This document shows, piece by piece, positions 35,590-44,766 of a stretch of DNA of 64,000 nucleotides (its first letter is position 1; each line of letters begins with the position of its first letter). A model generated the notes under the pieces. The model worked only from the letters and a program-made list of their open reading frames with translations, did no database searches and had not been told where the DNA came from. Position numbers and translations under genes: made by a program. The DNA is from an uncultured Sanguibacteroides sp. (lineage in GTDB: Bacteria > Bacteroidota > Bacteroidia > Bacteroidales > Marinifilaceae): the NCBI RefSeq assembly GCF_900543425.1, contig NZ_UQRQ01000015.1:13731-77730 (forward strand). Direction: 5' to 3'.

Positions 35590-38229
35590 ATGAGATTAAA
35601 AACAGTCATTTTTTTAGCAAGCCTTTTGCTTATCCAATGTGCTGTGATGCCGTCTTACGGGGCATCCAGAAAAAAGAAAAAGGATAACAAAGAGGAAAAA
35701 GTAGAGAAGAAGAAAGAGACTTCTTATGACAAATTATTCAAAGGGAAGAAACGTGAGACTGTTAAGGGATTGATTACCCTTCATAAAATGGATAACAAGA
35801 TCTATTTTGAACTGCCTTTGAATTTATTGGGAAAAGACATGTTGATCGGTTCGACGGTGACCGAAATTACCAATAACGGCTTTGCCAACGTGGGAGAAAA
35901 ACCTCATGATCCGATGCATATCAGATTTACGAGGATGGATTCTACCATTAATTTGCGTCAGGTGGTTTGTGCCTATACGTCGGAAGATAAAAATTTGATG
36001 GAGCGGATAGCTACCAGTACCGTCCCTGCCATTATAGAGAATTTCGAAATCAAGGCTTATAATGCCGACAGTACGGCAGTAGTGATCGATATGACCAACT
36101 TTTTATTGAGTGACAACAGCCAGTTGAATCCTTTTTCTGCCTATGCTCCTATCACTTGGGGAGGGGCATGGATCGAAAAAGAGTTTAAAAAGGGAGATTC
36201 TCAAATTGCCGAAGTAAAGGCTTTTGACGATAATATCAGTGTGCAATCTTCTTTGACCTATTTGGTGAGCTTACGGGATAGAAAATTCTATTATTGGTAT
36301 AAGGAGCCGTTTACGGCCGTAATGACCCGTACCTTTATGCTTTTGCCGGAAGAGCCGATGCGTCCGAGAATTGCCGATCCTCGGATCAATATCTTCTGGC
36401 AAGGGAGGTCGGAATTCAGTAATAACGGAAACGGAGTTAAACCGCTCTATTATGCTAATCGTTGGAGATTGGAACCGAAAGATGAGGCTGCTTACCGTCG
36501 GGGAGAATTGGTGGAACCCAAAAAGCAAATTGTTTTCTATATCGATAGTGCTTTCCCCGAGATGTGGAAACCTTATATGAAACAAGCCGTGGAAGTTTGG
36601 CAAAAGACTTTCGAGAAAATTGGTTTTAAAAATGCTATTGTAGCTAAAGATTTTCCGACGGATGATCCTGATTTCGACCCGGATAATTTGAAATACTCCT
36701 GTATTCGTTACTCTCCGTCTCCGGTTGCCAATGCCATGGGCCCTTCCTGGACGGACCCGAGAACGGGAGAGATCATTAACGCTTCGGTATACGTTTATCA
36801 TAACGTGATTAAATTGGTACAGGATTGGCGTTTTCTGCATACGGCAGCTGTAGATCCGGATGTCAGAAAAGTGATATTGGACGATGATGTGATCGGTGAT
36901 TGTATCCGTTATGTTGTTTCTCACGAGGTGGGACACTGTCTCTCTTTGATGCACGATATGTCGGCGTCTGCCGCTGTTCCGGTCGATTCGTTGCGTTCAC
37001 CTTCGTTTACGCAAAAATACGGGACAACTTATTCTATCATGGATTACGCGCGTAATAACTACGTGGCTCAACCGGGAGACAAAGAGAGAGGGGTAAAATT
37101 GACCCCGCCGGAATTAGGTGTTTACGATTATTTCTCTATCGCCTGGTTGTATACTCCGCTGTTGGATGCCGCCACGCCGAAAGATGAGGTTCCGACATTG
37201 TCCAAGTGGATTTCCGATAAATCCGGTGATCCGGCTTATCGTTACGGCAAACAACAGTTCCGTACGCGAATAGATCCGAGTTCCTTGGAAGAAGATTTGG
37301 GTGACGATGCCATGAAAGCAGGTGCTTATGGTATTAAAAACCTGAAAGTTATTTTGGCCAACCTGAACGACTGGGTAGGTAAAGATGATCCGGAGTACAA
37401 GTATCGTTTGAATATGTATAACGAGGTCTTGTATCAATATTTCCGTTATTTGAACAACGTGTTGATGAATATCGGGGGTATCTATATCAACGAACGTTAT
37501 GACGGCGATGCTCTCCCGAGCTATGTTCCGGTAACCAAGGAGAAACAAAAACGTGCCGTTCGATTCCTGTTGGCCCAATTGAAGGACATGGACTGGTTGG
37601 ATGCCAAGGAGATGCAGGAAGGTTATCCGTTACGGGGAAATATAGCTTCTTATTTACAGGATGAAATGTTCTTTGCGATGATCCGACAAACGGCCAATGT
37701 GATGGTTTGTGCCAGCAAGACTTTTGATAAGCCTTACACGGCGGAGGAGTATATGAAAGATATCTATGATTTCGTGTGGGCTCCGACCAAACAAGGTAAG
37801 ACTTTGACTCAAGTTGAAAAAAATCTTCAGATCAGTTTGTTGAGTACGATTATGGGTAAGGCGGGTATTGTCGGTTCTCAAAAAGCGACTCCTTTCGCTT
37901 TGACGAATATGATTCGTATTCCGGAGTTCGTGAAGGAACAGAGCCGGGCTGCTTATGGAATTTTGTCGGAGGAATTTACCGGAATGTATACCAATCAAAA
38001 AACAGTAGCTCCGGAAGTTTCCGAACAGTTAATAGCGAAGGCGGAACAAATGGGTTTCGGATCGTTCTTGGGGATAACGGCACCGTATATTGCGACAGAT
38101 CATATCTATTTCGATACGTTGAAAAAGACGTTAGCCTTGTTAAAGGCTAAGGCCGGAACGGGTTCGACAGATACGAAACAACATTATAAATTATTGATTT
38201 ATAAGATCGAGAAAGCGCTGGAAAAATAG
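35590..38229 (+). CDS. Zinc-dependent met-zincin metalloprotease (DUF5117/DUF4953 type)
   Basis: The 879-residue exported protein has an N-terminal signal peptide followed by a very basic stretch (RKKKKDNKEEKVEKKKE). A DUF5118/DUF5117-like region (about residues 40-380) precedes the catalytic part. The zinc site is HEVGHCLSLMH starting at His445, an HExxHxxSxxH variant of the metzincin motif, and the Met-turn SIMDYA has its Met at 484. Both hallmarks are intact, so it should be an active endopeptidase. Family members are exported Bacteroidetes proteases. Its place after four S9 exopeptidase-like genes suggests that it makes the first cuts in a protein substrate. A near-full-length paralog follows 75 bases later. 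Confidence 0.92.
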   Translation: MRLKTVIFLASLLLIQCAVMPSYGASRKKKKDNKEEKVEKKKETSYDKLFKGKKRETVKGLITLHKMDNKIYFELPLNLLGKDMLIGSTVTEITNNGFANVGEKPHDPMHIRFTRMDSTINLRQVVCAYTSEDKNLMERIATSTVPAIIENFEIKAYNADSTAVVIDMTNFLLSDNSQLNPFSAYAPITWGGAWIEKEFKKGDSQIAEVKAFDDNISVQSSLTYLVSLRDRKFYYWYKEPFTAVMTRTFMLLPEEPMRPRIADPRINIFWQGRSEFSNNGNGVKPLYYANRWRLEPKDEAAYRRGELVEPKKQIVFYIDSAFPEMWKPYMKQAVEVWQKTFEKIGFKNAIVAKDFPTDDPDFDPDNLKYSCIRYSPSPVANAMGPSWTDPRTGEIINASVYVYHNVIKLVQDWRFLHTAAVDPDVRKVILDDDVIGDCIRYVVSHEVGHCLSLMHDMSASAAVPVDSLRSPSFTQKYGTTYSIMDYARNNYVAQPGDKERGVKLTPPELGVYDYFSIAWLYTPLLDAATPKDEVPTLSKWISDKSGDPAYRYGKQQFRTRIDPSSLEEDLGDDAMKAGAYGIKNLKVILANLNDWVGKDDPEYKYRLNMYNEVLYQYFRYLNNVLMNIGGIYINERYDGDALPSYVPVTKEKQKRAVRFLLAQLKDMDWLDAKEMQEGYPLRGNIASYLQDEMFFAMIRQTANVMVCASKTFDKPYTAEEYMKDIYDFVWAPTKQGKTLTQVEKNLQISLLSTIMGKAGIVGSQKATPFALTNMIRIPEFVKEQSRAAYGILSEEFTGMYTNQKTVAPEVSEQLIAKAEQMGFGSFLGITAPYIATDHIYFDTLKKTLALLKAKAGTGSTDTKQHYKLLIYKIEKALEK

Positions 38230-38304
38230 GACGTTTTCTTGGGAATCTGAGAAATTAAAATAGGTGATTCTATTTGTCAACCATAAATCAAAAACGAGAA
38301 TTAG

Positions 38305-40905
38305 ATGAAAAAATTGATATATATAGGCTTTATTTCTCTTTTATTACTGGGGTTAAGCAATGATGCTTCGGCCAGAAAGAAAAAAGGGGAAAAGAAAGTG
38401 GAAAAAAAGGAGACCCTGACGGCTTACGATAAATTGTTTAAAGGGAAAAAAGCGGTTACGGTAGACGGGCTCATGAAAATGCACCTGATGAACGGAAAGG
38501 TGTACGTGGAATTTCCTTTGAATTTATTGAATAAGGATATGATGCTGACCTCCTCTATCGAGGATATCAGTGATAACGGAGAGGGTGTTGTCGGTCAGTT
38601 TGCCGGTCGCGGGAATCAATTTCGCTTCACGAAACTGGATTCGATGTTACAGGCTCGATTGGTTTTACGTCGTAAGGTGAAGAATATGGGGATGGGAGAG
38701 AATGCCGACGAGATGATCGAGCGTTCCAATACCCCCGGTATTTTTCAAACGTATAAGATAGAGGCTTATACTCCGGATAGTTCTGCCGTTGTGGTAGATA
38801 TGACCAAATTCTTTATGGAGAGTTCCCGTTTTACCAATCCTTTTTCCGGTTATGCCGGAAATTCGTTATTCGGCTTTGTACAGCGGGTGCATAAATTTCA
38901 AGAGCATCGTTCCGAATTATTAAGGATTAAAGCCTACGAGAATAATGTGGTGGTGACCTGTAACATGGGATTTAACGTGGACCGACTGTTTTTCGGTGCT
39001 TTCTTGCAAGCTCAGGATGTTCCTGTTTCCGTTACGGTAAACAAAATTCTGCTGGTGTTGCCGGAAGAGCCCATGCGTCCCCGGTTGGCTAATTCCAAAA
39101 TCGGGGTAAGTCCCGTGGTACAGTCGGAATTGCGGGGAGTATGCGAAGGAATCAAACAGGATTACTTTACCAAACGTTGGAGGCTGGAGCCTGCAGACGA
39201 AAGCAAATACAAGCGGGGTGAATTGGTGGACGTCAAAAAGCCGATCGTGTTTTATATCGACACGTTGATGCCGGAGGCATGGAAAAAGTACGTGAAAGCC
39301 GGAGCCGAAGCCTGGAATGCCGCTTTTGAAAAGATCGGCTTTAAAAATGTGGTGAGGGCCGTGGAGTTCCCGAAAGATCCCTCTTTCGATGCCAACAATA
39401 TTAATAATTCGACCATACGCTATTCCCCGTTGTGGATGTATTTTCCGCAAACATCCATGCACACGGATCCCCGGACGGGAGAGATACTGAATGCTTCCGT
39501 CTATATGCATGCCAACATGGCTTCTGTTTTCTACACGTCGCGGACGGAAGAGACGATGGTGGCCGATCCGAGCGTGCGGAAAGCCCGTTTGTCCGACGAA
39601 CAGACCGGGGAGATGATCAAAGCCAAAATGATGCAGGTAATCGGACGTTGTTTAGGATTGACCGAGAATTACGCCGCTTCTTCTGCCTATCCGGTAGATT
39701 CTTTGCGTTCGGCTTCTTTCACCAGAAAATACGGTATTGTTCCCTCTGTAATGGATGATTTCCCCTGTAACCGTATCGCTCAGCCGGAAGATGTGAAAAA
39801 AGGCGTTTTGTTGGTACAGGACCGTTTGGGCGAATACGATTATGAGGTGATCAAGTATCTTTATAAACCGATACCGGAAGCTAAAGACATGAAAGCCGAA
39901 AAAAACGTGTTGGAACAATGGATCAAAGAGATGCAGGCGAAGCCTTATTGTATCTATAAGCGGAATCCGGATTCCTGGGCCAAATTCGATCCGACGGTTG
40001 TTCGGGGAGATTTGGGAGATGATCCGATTAAGGCTATGAATTATATGTTGCCCAATATGAAAGGGGCTATCAAAAACTTCTTTGAATGGTATAAGGAGGG
40101 GGATTTGGATATGGAGGCCCGCCGCCTGTTCAACATGGAGTTGACGGGCTTGTTTACGACAACGGTCCGTCCCCTGATGACTTATCTCGGAGGTATCGAG
40201 ATCTTTGACGTGGAGGAGGGGGATCAGGCTCCCAGTTATAAAGTTATTCCGAAAGCGACACAAAGAAAGGTGTTGAAATACCTGTTCGACTTATCTAAAG
40301 ATCTCTCCTGGATTGATAATAAGGAGGTCTTGACGCAGATGCAGATCAGCGATCTCCCCTCCTTGAAGATGAGAGATGAAATTTTCAACGGTATTATGTC
40401 CCGTTTCCGTTACGTGGGAATTGCCGCTCAGAAATCGGGAGGAGATTATACCCAGGAGGAGTTTATCCAGGATATCTATGATGAGGTTTGGAAGAATACG
40501 ATCCGGAACCGTCCGTTGACAAAACACGATATGGACATGGAACAATTGTTCTTGGCCAGTATTATTGCCACCTCCTGTGTGGATGCTCCGGCAACTGTTT
40601 TTGCCCCGCAATTCTCCGACGGTCTTCGTTCGCTGAATCCCTGGGAGATGGAATTGGTAAACCGGATGCAGTCCTTCGAACAAAACCGTTTTGCTCTCGA
40701 TCGTCCCGCGGAAGAGGAGATAGCCGGCTATTCGTCTATTCCTTATTTTGAAGCCTCGAACGGCTCCACGGCGCATATCTATTTGGAAATGTTGTTTAAA
40801 ACGAGGGATTTGATTAACCGGGCTCTCGTGAACAGTTCCGGAGAGACCAAATTGCATTACGAGCTGATGCTTTACAGGATAAAGAAAGCGTTGAAGAAAA
40901 ATTAG
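38305..40905 (+). CDS. Met-zincin paralog lacking the zinc-binding motif, probable pseudoenzyme
   Basis: The 866-residue protein aligns along its whole length with the preceding met-zincin: the same basic leader (RKKKGEKKVEKKE), LTAYDKLFKGKKAVTVDGL, PEEPMRPRLANSKIGV and SSAYPVDSLRSASFTRKYG. Where its neighbour has HEVGHCLSLMH, this protein has QVIGRCLGLTE (residues 444-454). All three zinc ligands and the catalytic Glu are therefore replaced, and the Met-turn is changed to SVMDDF. The frame is intact with no sign of decay, so it is probably kept for binding or regulation rather than catalysis. It may be a partner or decoy of the active enzyme, which is inference. Confidence 0.88.
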   Translation: MKKLIYIGFISLLLLGLSNDASARKKKGEKKVEKKETLTAYDKLFKGKKAVTVDGLMKMHLMNGKVYVEFPLNLLNKDMMLTSSIEDISDNGEGVVGQFAGRGNQFRFTKLDSMLQARLVLRRKVKNMGMGENADEMIERSNTPGIFQTYKIEAYTPDSSAVVVDMTKFFMESSRFTNPFSGYAGNSLFGFVQRVHKFQEHRSELLRIKAYENNVVVTCNMGFNVDRLFFGAFLQAQDVPVSVTVNKILLVLPEEPMRPRLANSKIGVSPVVQSELRGVCEGIKQDYFTKRWRLEPADESKYKRGELVDVKKPIVFYIDTLMPEAWKKYVKAGAEAWNAAFEKIGFKNVVRAVEFPKDPSFDANNINNSTIRYSPLWMYFPQTSMHTDPRTGEILNASVYMHANMASVFYTSRTEETMVADPSVRKARLSDEQTGEMIKAKMMQVIGRCLGLTENYAASSAYPVDSLRSASFTRKYGIVPSVMDDFPCNRIAQPEDVKKGVLLVQDRLGEYDYEVIKYLYKPIPEAKDMKAEKNVLEQWIKEMQAKPYCIYKRNPDSWAKFDPTVVRGDLGDDPIKAMNYMLPNMKGAIKNFFEWYKEGDLDMEARRLFNMELTGLFTTTVRPLMTYLGGIEIFDVEEGDQAPSYKVIPKATQRKVLKYLFDLSKDLSWIDNKEVLTQMQISDLPSLKMRDEIFNGIMSRFRYVGIAAQKSGGDYTQEEFIQDIYDEVWKNTIRNRPLTKHDMDMEQLFLASIIATSCVDAPATVFAPQFSDGLRSLNPWEMELVNRMQSFEQNRFALDRPAEEEIAGYSSIPYFEASNGSTAHIYLEMLFKTRDLINRALVNSSGETKLHYELMLYRIKKALKKN

Positions 40906-40935
40906 TATAATCCATTTTTCATAATAGTCCGATTC

Positions 40936-40963
40936 GTACCACGGGAGTAATATCCCGTGGTAC
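40936..40963 (+). terminator. Hairpin between met-zincin 2 and S9 gene 5
   Basis: GTACCACGGGA and TCCCGTGGTAC form a perfect 11-base-pair stem with a 6-base loop. No T run follows, so it may stabilise or process the transcript rather than end it. Confidence 0.5.
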
Positions 40964-40994
40964 AATCATAAACCGGACACAATAATTCACGTTG

Positions 40995-43673
40995 ATGAAG
41001 ACAAAAAATATCTTTTTATTTCTTTTCATAACGGCTTTAAGCCTCCAGGGATATGCCCAGAAAAAGAGGTTGACGATGGAGGACTATAAGCTGTGGAAAC
41101 GGGTGGATGCCCAGACCATGTCCGAAGACGGGAAATGGGTCTCTTACCAATTTACGTTTATCGATAGTGATTCTAATCCCAAGGATCCCATTACTTTTTT
41201 GTATAATACGACAACCCGCAAGACCTATGAACTTCCTCGCGTGACCCGCCCGAACTTTTTTGCCGGGGGAAAATGGTTGAGATACACGGTATTGAAACCG
41301 GAAGCCGATACTACTGGAATGCAGGATTCGACCTTTTTACTGCGTTTGAGGGATATGAAAAAACTGTACTGGAATCGGAAGTATGATTTCTCGGAGTCCT
41401 CCGGTTCCACTATCGTTACTTATTCTTATAAATTATCGGAAGGGGATAATGCCGATAAGCGGCTGGTTTGTTGGAATATCGAAACGGGAGACACGACTTC
41501 GGTAGATAGTATAGGCGATTATAAGTTGTTGGATAAGGGGAAAAATATCCTTTATATAAAGAAAGGAGTTCTGTATTATGGCCCTTTAAAGGGGCGTCAT
41601 TCGCGGATCTTCGGTGACGGGAATGCGGTTGTCACGGATTTCTTTTTGAATGCTCAACGCGAGGAAGGCACTTTTGTGGCAGCCTCGGATACATTGAAGA
41701 TTAAAAATCCGGATTTGTTGTATGCCTTTTCATTACAGGACGGGAAGGTCCGTTTTTTGTTGAATTACGAAAAAATCGGCATACCTAAACAATATGTTTC
41801 CCGGAATCGTCCTTATCGGTTGTCGAAAGGAGAAAAACGGGTGATTATCGATGTGGATACGATCTCTTCCGGAAGAAGGAAAAGGGAGGAAAAACCGGAT
41901 ACGAGTTTTGAATTGGAGTTGTGGACTTGGAACGACGAAGTATCTTGTTTGCAACAACATAAGGGAAGCTATCGTCCGAGCAATGTTAAGTTCGCGTACG
42001 ATCTGGAGCAACAAAAATGTTACCGGATAACGACACAGAATATGGAGAAACTGATTCTTCCTTCCGGTGTCTCTTATGATTATGCTTTTGCCATTGACAA
42101 AAATCCCTATAAACGTTTTTCGGATTGGAAAAACGACGTGAACGGAGATATCTATCTGATCGATATGAATACCGGAGAGGCCCGTGTTTTGGAAAAGGAT
42201 TTTGAAACCGAGCCCGTCTGGAGTCCGAACGGGAAATATGCCGTGCTTTATCACGCGAAAGAGAAGGCGTGGTATAAGGTGGACCCGAAAACCGGGAAAC
42301 AGGAGAATATTTCCAAGGCTATCGGTCATCCGGTACATAACGAATTGCATGATCTGCCCAAACCTGCCGATCCCTACGGTATTGCGGGATGGACGGCCGA
42401 CGGAGACCGGGTGATCCTTTACGATCGTTACGATTTATGGGTGGTGGACATGACGGGAAATGCAGAGACGTATTGTTTGACAAAGGGATACGGCCGGGAG
42501 ACCCAGAGGACTTTCCGTTGGTTGAAACGGGATTACGACGAAAAGATCGTCGATCTGAAAAAAGACCTTTTGTTGGAGTTTACCAAGGTGGATAACGGGG
42601 ATCAGGGGATATACCGTTTTATTCCCGGAGGTAAATTCGTCCGTCTGATAGAGGGGCCGTTTTCCGTCAATGTCTATCAGCTTTCGGAGGATGGGAAGAG
42701 TTGTATTTGGACCAAACAGAGCTACACGGAGTTTCGGGATTTGTGGTGGAGTAGGAGCGACTTCAAACATCCCCAACGCCTTACGGATGCTAATCCGCAG
42801 CAAAAAAACTATAAATGGGGAAGTGTGAGGTTAGTGAAGTGGAACAATTTCGAGGGGAAGGAGAATGCCGGATTGCTCTATTTGCCTGAAAATTACGACT
42901 CGACAAAGACCTATCCTACGATCGTGAATTTTTACGAGACGCACTCGGGCGATCTGCATAACTATATCGTTCCTGCTTTAAGTAGTGGGATGATCAATGT
43001 CGTGACTTACGTGAGCAACGGGTATGTGGTGTTTATGCCGGACGTGCATTTCACCGTGGGAAATCCCGGGGAAAGCAGTTACAATGCCGTGGTCAGCGGA
43101 ACCCAAATGTTGATCGACCGGGGAATAGCGGACAAGGATCGTATCGGGATACAGGGACACAGTTGGTCCGGCTATCAGGTGGCCTATTTGGTAACCCGGA
43201 CGAATATGTTTAAATGTGCCAGTCCCGGAGCGGCGGTTTCCAGTATGATATCGGCCTACACGGGAATCCGTACGGGTAGCGGTATGCCCCGTATGTTTAT
43301 GTACGAAGAGACACAAAGCCGTTTGGGAAAATCCTTATGGGAGGACCCGGAGATGTATATCAAACACTCTCCGATCCTGTATGCCGATAGGATTCAGACC
43401 CCACTGTTGATTTTCCATTGCGATGCGGATGAGGCTGTGCCCTATGCGGAAGGACTCAACCTGTTCTTAGCCATGCGGAGGCTGCAAAAACCGGCCTGGC
43501 TGTTGAATTACAAGGGTGAACGCCATTTCCTCTATAATAAAGCGGCAGAGCGGGATTGGACCTTCCGCATGCAACAGTTCTTCGATCACTATTTGAAAGG
43601 ACTTCCTATGCCCCGCTGGATGAAAGAGGGGATTCATGTGAACGAAAGGGGAATCGACCAGAAATACGATTAG
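40995..43673 (+). CDS. S9 family prolyl oligopeptidase 5 (divergent)
   Basis: The protein of about 892 residues has a signal peptide (FLFLFITALSLQGYAQ) and the opening KKRLTMEDYKLWKRVDAQTMSEDG. It belongs to a different S9 branch from the four tandem copies. The N-terminal propeller has repeats such as EPVWSPNGKYAVLYHAKEK. The hydrolase domain has Ser723 in GIQGHSWSGY, the acid in FHCDADEAVPY and the His in KGERHFLYN. GHSWSG with an aromatic residue after the nucleophile matches acylaminoacyl-peptidase-like members. ATG at 40995 is preferred to the TTG just before it. It is the last peptidase of the locus. Confidence 0.9.
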   Translation: MKTKNIFLFLFITALSLQGYAQKKRLTMEDYKLWKRVDAQTMSEDGKWVSYQFTFIDSDSNPKDPITFLYNTTTRKTYELPRVTRPNFFAGGKWLRYTVLKPEADTTGMQDSTFLLRLRDMKKLYWNRKYDFSESSGSTIVTYSYKLSEGDNADKRLVCWNIETGDTTSVDSIGDYKLLDKGKNILYIKKGVLYYGPLKGRHSRIFGDGNAVVTDFFLNAQREEGTFVAASDTLKIKNPDLLYAFSLQDGKVRFLLNYEKIGIPKQYVSRNRPYRLSKGEKRVIIDVDTISSGRRKREEKPDTSFELELWTWNDEVSCLQQHKGSYRPSNVKFAYDLEQQKCYRITTQNMEKLILPSGVSYDYAFAIDKNPYKRFSDWKNDVNGDIYLIDMNTGEARVLEKDFETEPVWSPNGKYAVLYHAKEKAWYKVDPKTGKQENISKAIGHPVHNELHDLPKPADPYGIAGWTADGDRVILYDRYDLWVVDMTGNAETYCLTKGYGRETQRTFRWLKRDYDEKIVDLKKDLLLEFTKVDNGDQGIYRFIPGGKFVRLIEGPFSVNVYQLSEDGKSCIWTKQSYTEFRDLWWSRSDFKHPQRLTDANPQQKNYKWGSVRLVKWNNFEGKENAGLLYLPENYDSTKTYPTIVNFYETHSGDLHNYIVPALSSGMINVVTYVSNGYVVFMPDVHFTVGNPGESSYNAVVSGTQMLIDRGIADKDRIGIQGHSWSGYQVAYLVTRTNMFKCASPGAAVSSMISAYTGIRTGSGMPRMFMYEETQSRLGKSLWEDPEMYIKHSPILYADRIQTPLLIFHCDADEAVPYAEGLNLFLAMRRLQKPAWLLNYKGERHFLYNKAAERDWTFRMQQFFDHYLKGLPMPRWMKEGIHVNERGIDQKYD

Positions 43674-43816
43674 TAGAAATAGAGTGTGCGATAGTAATAG
43701 TTTTGACGAATACCCAGGAAGTGTTTAAAAATGGGAATATCGGGGAGGATGGTGTTGGAAGGATTTATTCCGGTGGATAAATGCTTTTTGGGTATTTTAA
43801 ATGTGTGACTAAAAAT

Positions 43817-44176
43817 ATGAAGGAAGTTGTAAGTAAAAAGATGATGTATTTTGTTTTGTTGACGGGAGTTGTATTGTCGGGGGCGTTCTTGTCTTTTCGC
43901 TATTGGGAGACGGAACAGCGGGTGAGTGTCGAGTTTTTTAATACCCCGATGACGGAGGTGTTGGAATTTTTTCAGGAAGAGACGGGAGTTCGTTTTTTGT
44001 ATTGTGACGAAGAGATAAAACAGGTCCCTTTGATTTCCGGGAGCTTTAAAGAGGTTTCCGTGAAAAGGGCTTTGAAACAATGCTTACGGGAGACGCAATA
44101 CACTTATCGCGTGAAGCGTAATCTGCTACTTATTAAGCCTAAACAGGGATCAGATTGTACAAAAAAACGTGACTAA
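43817..44176 (+). CDS. Orphan STN-domain protein
   Basis: From ATG at 43817 the product has 119 residues (131 from the upstream ATG at 43781). A hydrophobic N-terminal segment (MMYFVLLTGVVLSGAFLSF) could be a signal peptide or anchor. The rest is one secretin/TonB short N-terminal (STN) domain: VSVEFFNTPMTEVLEFFQEETGVRFLYCDEE, then LISGSFKEVSVKRALKQCLRE and a closing NLLLIKPK. STN domains normally head TonB-dependent receptors and contact FecR. Here the frame stops right after the domain, with no receptor following. It may be the remnant of a lost third SusC gene or a free-standing domain that interferes with signalling. It converges with, and overlaps by 27 bases, the LysO gene. Confidence 0.7.
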   Translation: MKEVVSKKMMYFVLLTGVVLSGAFLSFRYWETEQRVSVEFFNTPMTEVLEFFQEETGVRFLYCDEEIKQVPLISGSFKEVSVKRALKQCLRETQYTYRVKRNLLLIKPKQGSDCTKKRD

Positions 44177-44752
44177 AAAAGGTACGCTTAAATCCACCGT
44201 GATCCCGTGAACGATAGAGATGATGACGAACTCTTTTCCGCTAAACTTGGTGATGATCGGTAATGTGGTATCCGCGGTCGTGGCTCCTCCGACCGATATG
44301 GGGGCCAACTTCCCGAAGTAGCGGACCAAAAGAGGGGCGGCTAATAAAGCGATAAGCTCCCGCATGATATTGGAAACCAAAGCAATCGTGCCCAATTCCG
44401 CACCTTTGTATTGGGTGATAAAGATGGAAGAGAGGGAGTAATAGCCGAAACCGGATCCTACGGCTAAACAATCCGTTATACTTCTGCCCTGCAACGCGAA
44501 GCTGATCAGGACGGAACCGACAAGGGTTCCCAAAATTGTGGCCAACGGAACGAGTACGAGTTTCAGATCCTGTTGTTTTAGCGCTTGTAATGCTTTTTTA
44601 TCGCTTCCGATGCTGATTCCTACTAAAAACATGAGTAGGTAGAGGGCGTAGACCGTAAGATCGTCCCCCGTGACAGAAGTAGGAATATCGATAAAGCGGG
44701 CGATCAGGATGCCCGCCAGAAAAAATGCAACGATGGTTATACTTCCTTTCAT
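44150..44752 (-). CDS. lysO: Lysine exporter LysO family protein, C-terminal half
   Basis: The 200-residue membrane protein has about five or six transmembrane helices and the LysO (former DUF340) signatures: LYLLMFLVGISIGSDKKAL, SGFGYYSLSSIFITQYKGAELGTIALVSN and GGATTADTTLPIITKFSG. LysO (YbjE of E. coli) exports lysine and toxic analogues as a single protein of about 300 residues. Here the N-terminal portion is a separate gene 14 bases upstream on the same strand, so the exporter is presumably assembled from two subunits. Confidence 0.88.
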   Translation of the reverse strand: MKGSITIVAFFLAGILIARFIDIPTSVTGDDLTVYALYLLMFLVGISIGSDKKALQALKQQDLKLVLVPLATILGTLVGSVLISFALQGRSITDCLAVGSGFGYYSLSSIFITQYKGAELGTIALVSNIMRELIALLAAPLLVRYFGKLAPISVGGATTADTTLPIITKFSGKEFVIISIVHGITVDLSVPFLVTFFCTI

Positions 44753-44766
44753 ATTTGTCGAATCCT

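Noticed and set aside
36271..36954. 227-codon open frame on the minus strand inside the active met-zincin
   Set aside because: It is antisense to conserved catalytic sequence including the HExxH motif; its openness follows from codon bias of the real gene.
39652..40965. Two long minus-strand frames (203 and 224 codons) opposite the second met-zincin
   Set aside because: The plus-strand gene is clearly homologous to its neighbour; the antisense translations show no signal peptide or domain.
43670..44080. 136-codon minus-strand frame opposite the STN protein
   Set aside because: The plus strand encodes a recognisable STN domain, while the antisense product is unstructured in composition.
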